Of a DNA stretch of 6,645 nt, positions 5,727 through 6,645 are shown piece by piece. Below the pieces are notes generated by a model. That model was not told the origin of the DNA and did not search any database. It worked only from the letters and a program-made list of their open reading frames with translations. The first letter of the stretch is position 1; the number at the start of each line of letters is the position of its first letter. The translations under genes and the position numbers were made by a program. Origin of the DNA: Alphaproteobacteria bacterium (lineage in GTDB: Bacteria > Pseudomonadota > Alphaproteobacteria > Rickettsiales > JAFLCR01); assembly GCA_017302755.1 (NCBI GenBank), contig JAFLCR010000131.1, positions 1-6,645 on the forward strand, read 5' to 3'.

Positions 5727-6620
5727 ATGACCCAGAGCAATAACGTTTCTGCCCTTCATCAATCCAATCCTGATGCCATTCGCCGTTATCTCGACGCTCA
5801 GCTTGAGCACTGCAGGGTGAGCAATGTCATCGCCGGTGCCAGCAGCGCGGGGATGCTTGTCGGAGATGAAGCTTCAGGAAGATGGTTGATTCCGGACACG
5901 CTCGACATCCGCGCGCTGCTCGCAGACGAACGGCAGGCGCAGCCGACGCTGAACCGCCTGAATGAAATTCTGCATCTGCAGCAGCTTTACACGGCGATCA
6001 CCAACGCTTCCTACGATCTCGCCATCGACAATCACCGGCACAGCCTCGCCAGCGCGGGCGGCATGGCGCTGGGCGCGGCCACGTTGGAGGCGACGCTGTA
6101 CCACCGCGTGTCGGCATTGGCACAGGAAGCGGGGATGACTTGGGATGATGCGGTGGCGCAGACGCGGATCGAATTTATGGAAGAGCTGCGGCGCCATCCC
6201 GACCGCATGCGCATCACGCCGCATCCCACGGAAACTCTTTCTTCCGAAGGAAGGCGGGCCATGGCGGCCTTCCACCAGACGCTGATCAGCATCCGCGAGC
6301 TGAAGTTGGAAACGCAGGTTGAGAACCTTGCCTACGAATACCAGGCAGCGCGAATCGATTACAAAGAGATGAGCACGCGCCTCAATGCACTTTCCCGGGC
6401 GAATCGCAATCTGCTTCCGGGCGATATCGTGCAGTCGGTGCTTGATTGCTGTCAAAGCATAGACGTCTGCGATCCCCCTTATATACGCGCCATTGTGGAG
6501 CACGGGTTGGATGGTGCGGTGCAGCGCGCACTCGGTAACCGGAAAACCGGCACTTCGCCTTCCTGGAAACGCTGGATCGGCGTTTCGCGGTCGCCGGTGT
6601 CGCCGGTGAGCAGCGCGTAG
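5727..6620 (+). CDS. Unrecognised protein with HPTE motif (faint PEP carboxylase resemblance), 3' end replaced
   Basis: Open frame of 297 codons; the authentic part appears to end near residue 271 (6539). Visible features: a soluble, helix-rich N-terminus, LNRLNEILHLQQLYTAI (75-91), an Ala/Gly-rich stretch (108-123), and RITPHPTETLSSEGRR (162-177). HPTE (166-169) recalls the catalytic-histidine motif of phosphoenolpyruvate carboxylase (TAHPTE), at a comparable distance from the N-terminus. Outside this motif I see no clear carboxylase similarity, so the function stays open. Residues 272-297 (TGTSPSWKRW...SPVSPVSSA) look like antisense of another gene: the same bases encode a SNF2 helicase piece on the minus strand. 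The full gene was therefore probably longer and is cut at about 6540. The start ATG 5727 has only a weak purine run (AAAGAGAAA) rather far upstream. Confidence 0.6.
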   Translation: MTQSNNVSALHQSNPDAIRRYLDAQLEHCRVSNVIAGASSAGMLVGDEASGRWLIPDTLDIRALLADERQAQPTLNRLNEILHLQQLYTAITNASYDLAIDNHRHSLASAGGMALGAATLEATLYHRVSALAQEAGMTWDDAVAQTRIEFMEELRRHPDRMRITPHPTETLSSEGRRAMAAFHQTLISIRELKLETQVENLAYEYQAARIDYKEMSTRLNALSRANRNLLPGDIVQSVLDCCQSIDVCDPPYIRAIVEHGLDGAVQRALGNRKTGTSPSWKRWIGVSRSPVSPVSSA

Positions 6621-6645
6621 TCGAGGCCGGCGGCGGCGAGCTCGT
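6542..6645 (-). pseudogene. Fragment of a SNF2-family helicase C-terminal domain
   Basis: Reading the minus strand from 6643 gives 34 residues beginning ELAAAGLDYALLTGDTGDRE, followed by TPIQRFQEGEVPVF. This matches the SNF2/SWI2 helicase C-terminal domain around 'YALLTGDT..R...i..FQ.GE.PVFLISLKAGG'. After VPVF the expected LISLKAGG is absent; the frame continues as RLPSALHRT, which is antisense to the HPTE gene. The fragment is open at the window edge (its 5' side) and broken at about 6541 (its 3' side). In the intact protein this region would be near the end of a large ATP-dependent DNA translocase. This is either a gene truncated by rearrangement or a chimeric join. Confidence 0.75.

Noticed and set aside
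5552..5740. 62-codon minus-strand open frame in the gap before the HPTE gene
   Set aside because: No ribosome binding site, no motif, and it overlaps the dyads and the TATAAT promoter candidate.
5874..6503. 209-codon minus-strand open frame opposite the HPTE gene
   Set aside because: It continues the SNF2 fragment's frame past the junction but loses all helicase character. It is an antisense shadow of the plus-strand gene.

Overview
The window suggests an alphaproteobacterium of fairly high GC content. The best evidence is an ApaG with alphaproteobacterial-style sequence, a serralysin-type RTX protease, a prepilin-like protein of a type I associate with alphaproteobacteria, and two orphan proteins resembling alphaproteobacterial conserved hypotheticals. 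The lineage is a judgement from memory of families; no search was run. Genes are open at or near both edges, so the window may be a whole short contig.

Layout. Positions 2-265 (+) are the 3' end of an unrecognised gene. It converges, with a 6-base gap, on a minus-strand pair: a class III signal-peptide pseudopilin-like protein (2540-1812) followed 52 bases downstream by a secreted zinc metalloprotease with fifteen RTX nonapeptides (1759-272). Divergent from these is a translationally coupled plus-strand pair: apaG (2675-3067), whose stop overlaps the start of a predicted HEAT-repeat lipoprotein (3064-4050). An AT-rich intergenic region with a perfect 12-bp palindrome (4051-4270) leads into two plus-strand orphan genes (4271-4867 and 4895-5485), the second carrying an AT-hook-like RGRP motif. 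A second gap with several inverted repeats and a perfect TATAAT hexamer (5486-5726) precedes an orphan gene with an HPTE motif (5727-6620).

The right end is anomalous. The last roughly 100 bases encode, on the minus strand, a convincing piece of a SNF2-family helicase C-terminal domain. It stops abruptly near 6541, where the plus-strand HPTE gene loses its natural sequence. This is either a real inverted rearrangement that truncates both genes or, more likely, a chimeric contig end.

The most coherent functional theme is surface export: a pilin-like protein and an RTX protease in one likely transcription unit. The orphan pair at 4271-5485 is the best candidate for something undescribed, but its function cannot be read from sequence. 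No RNA genes, CRISPR arrays, insertion sequences or attachment sites were seen.
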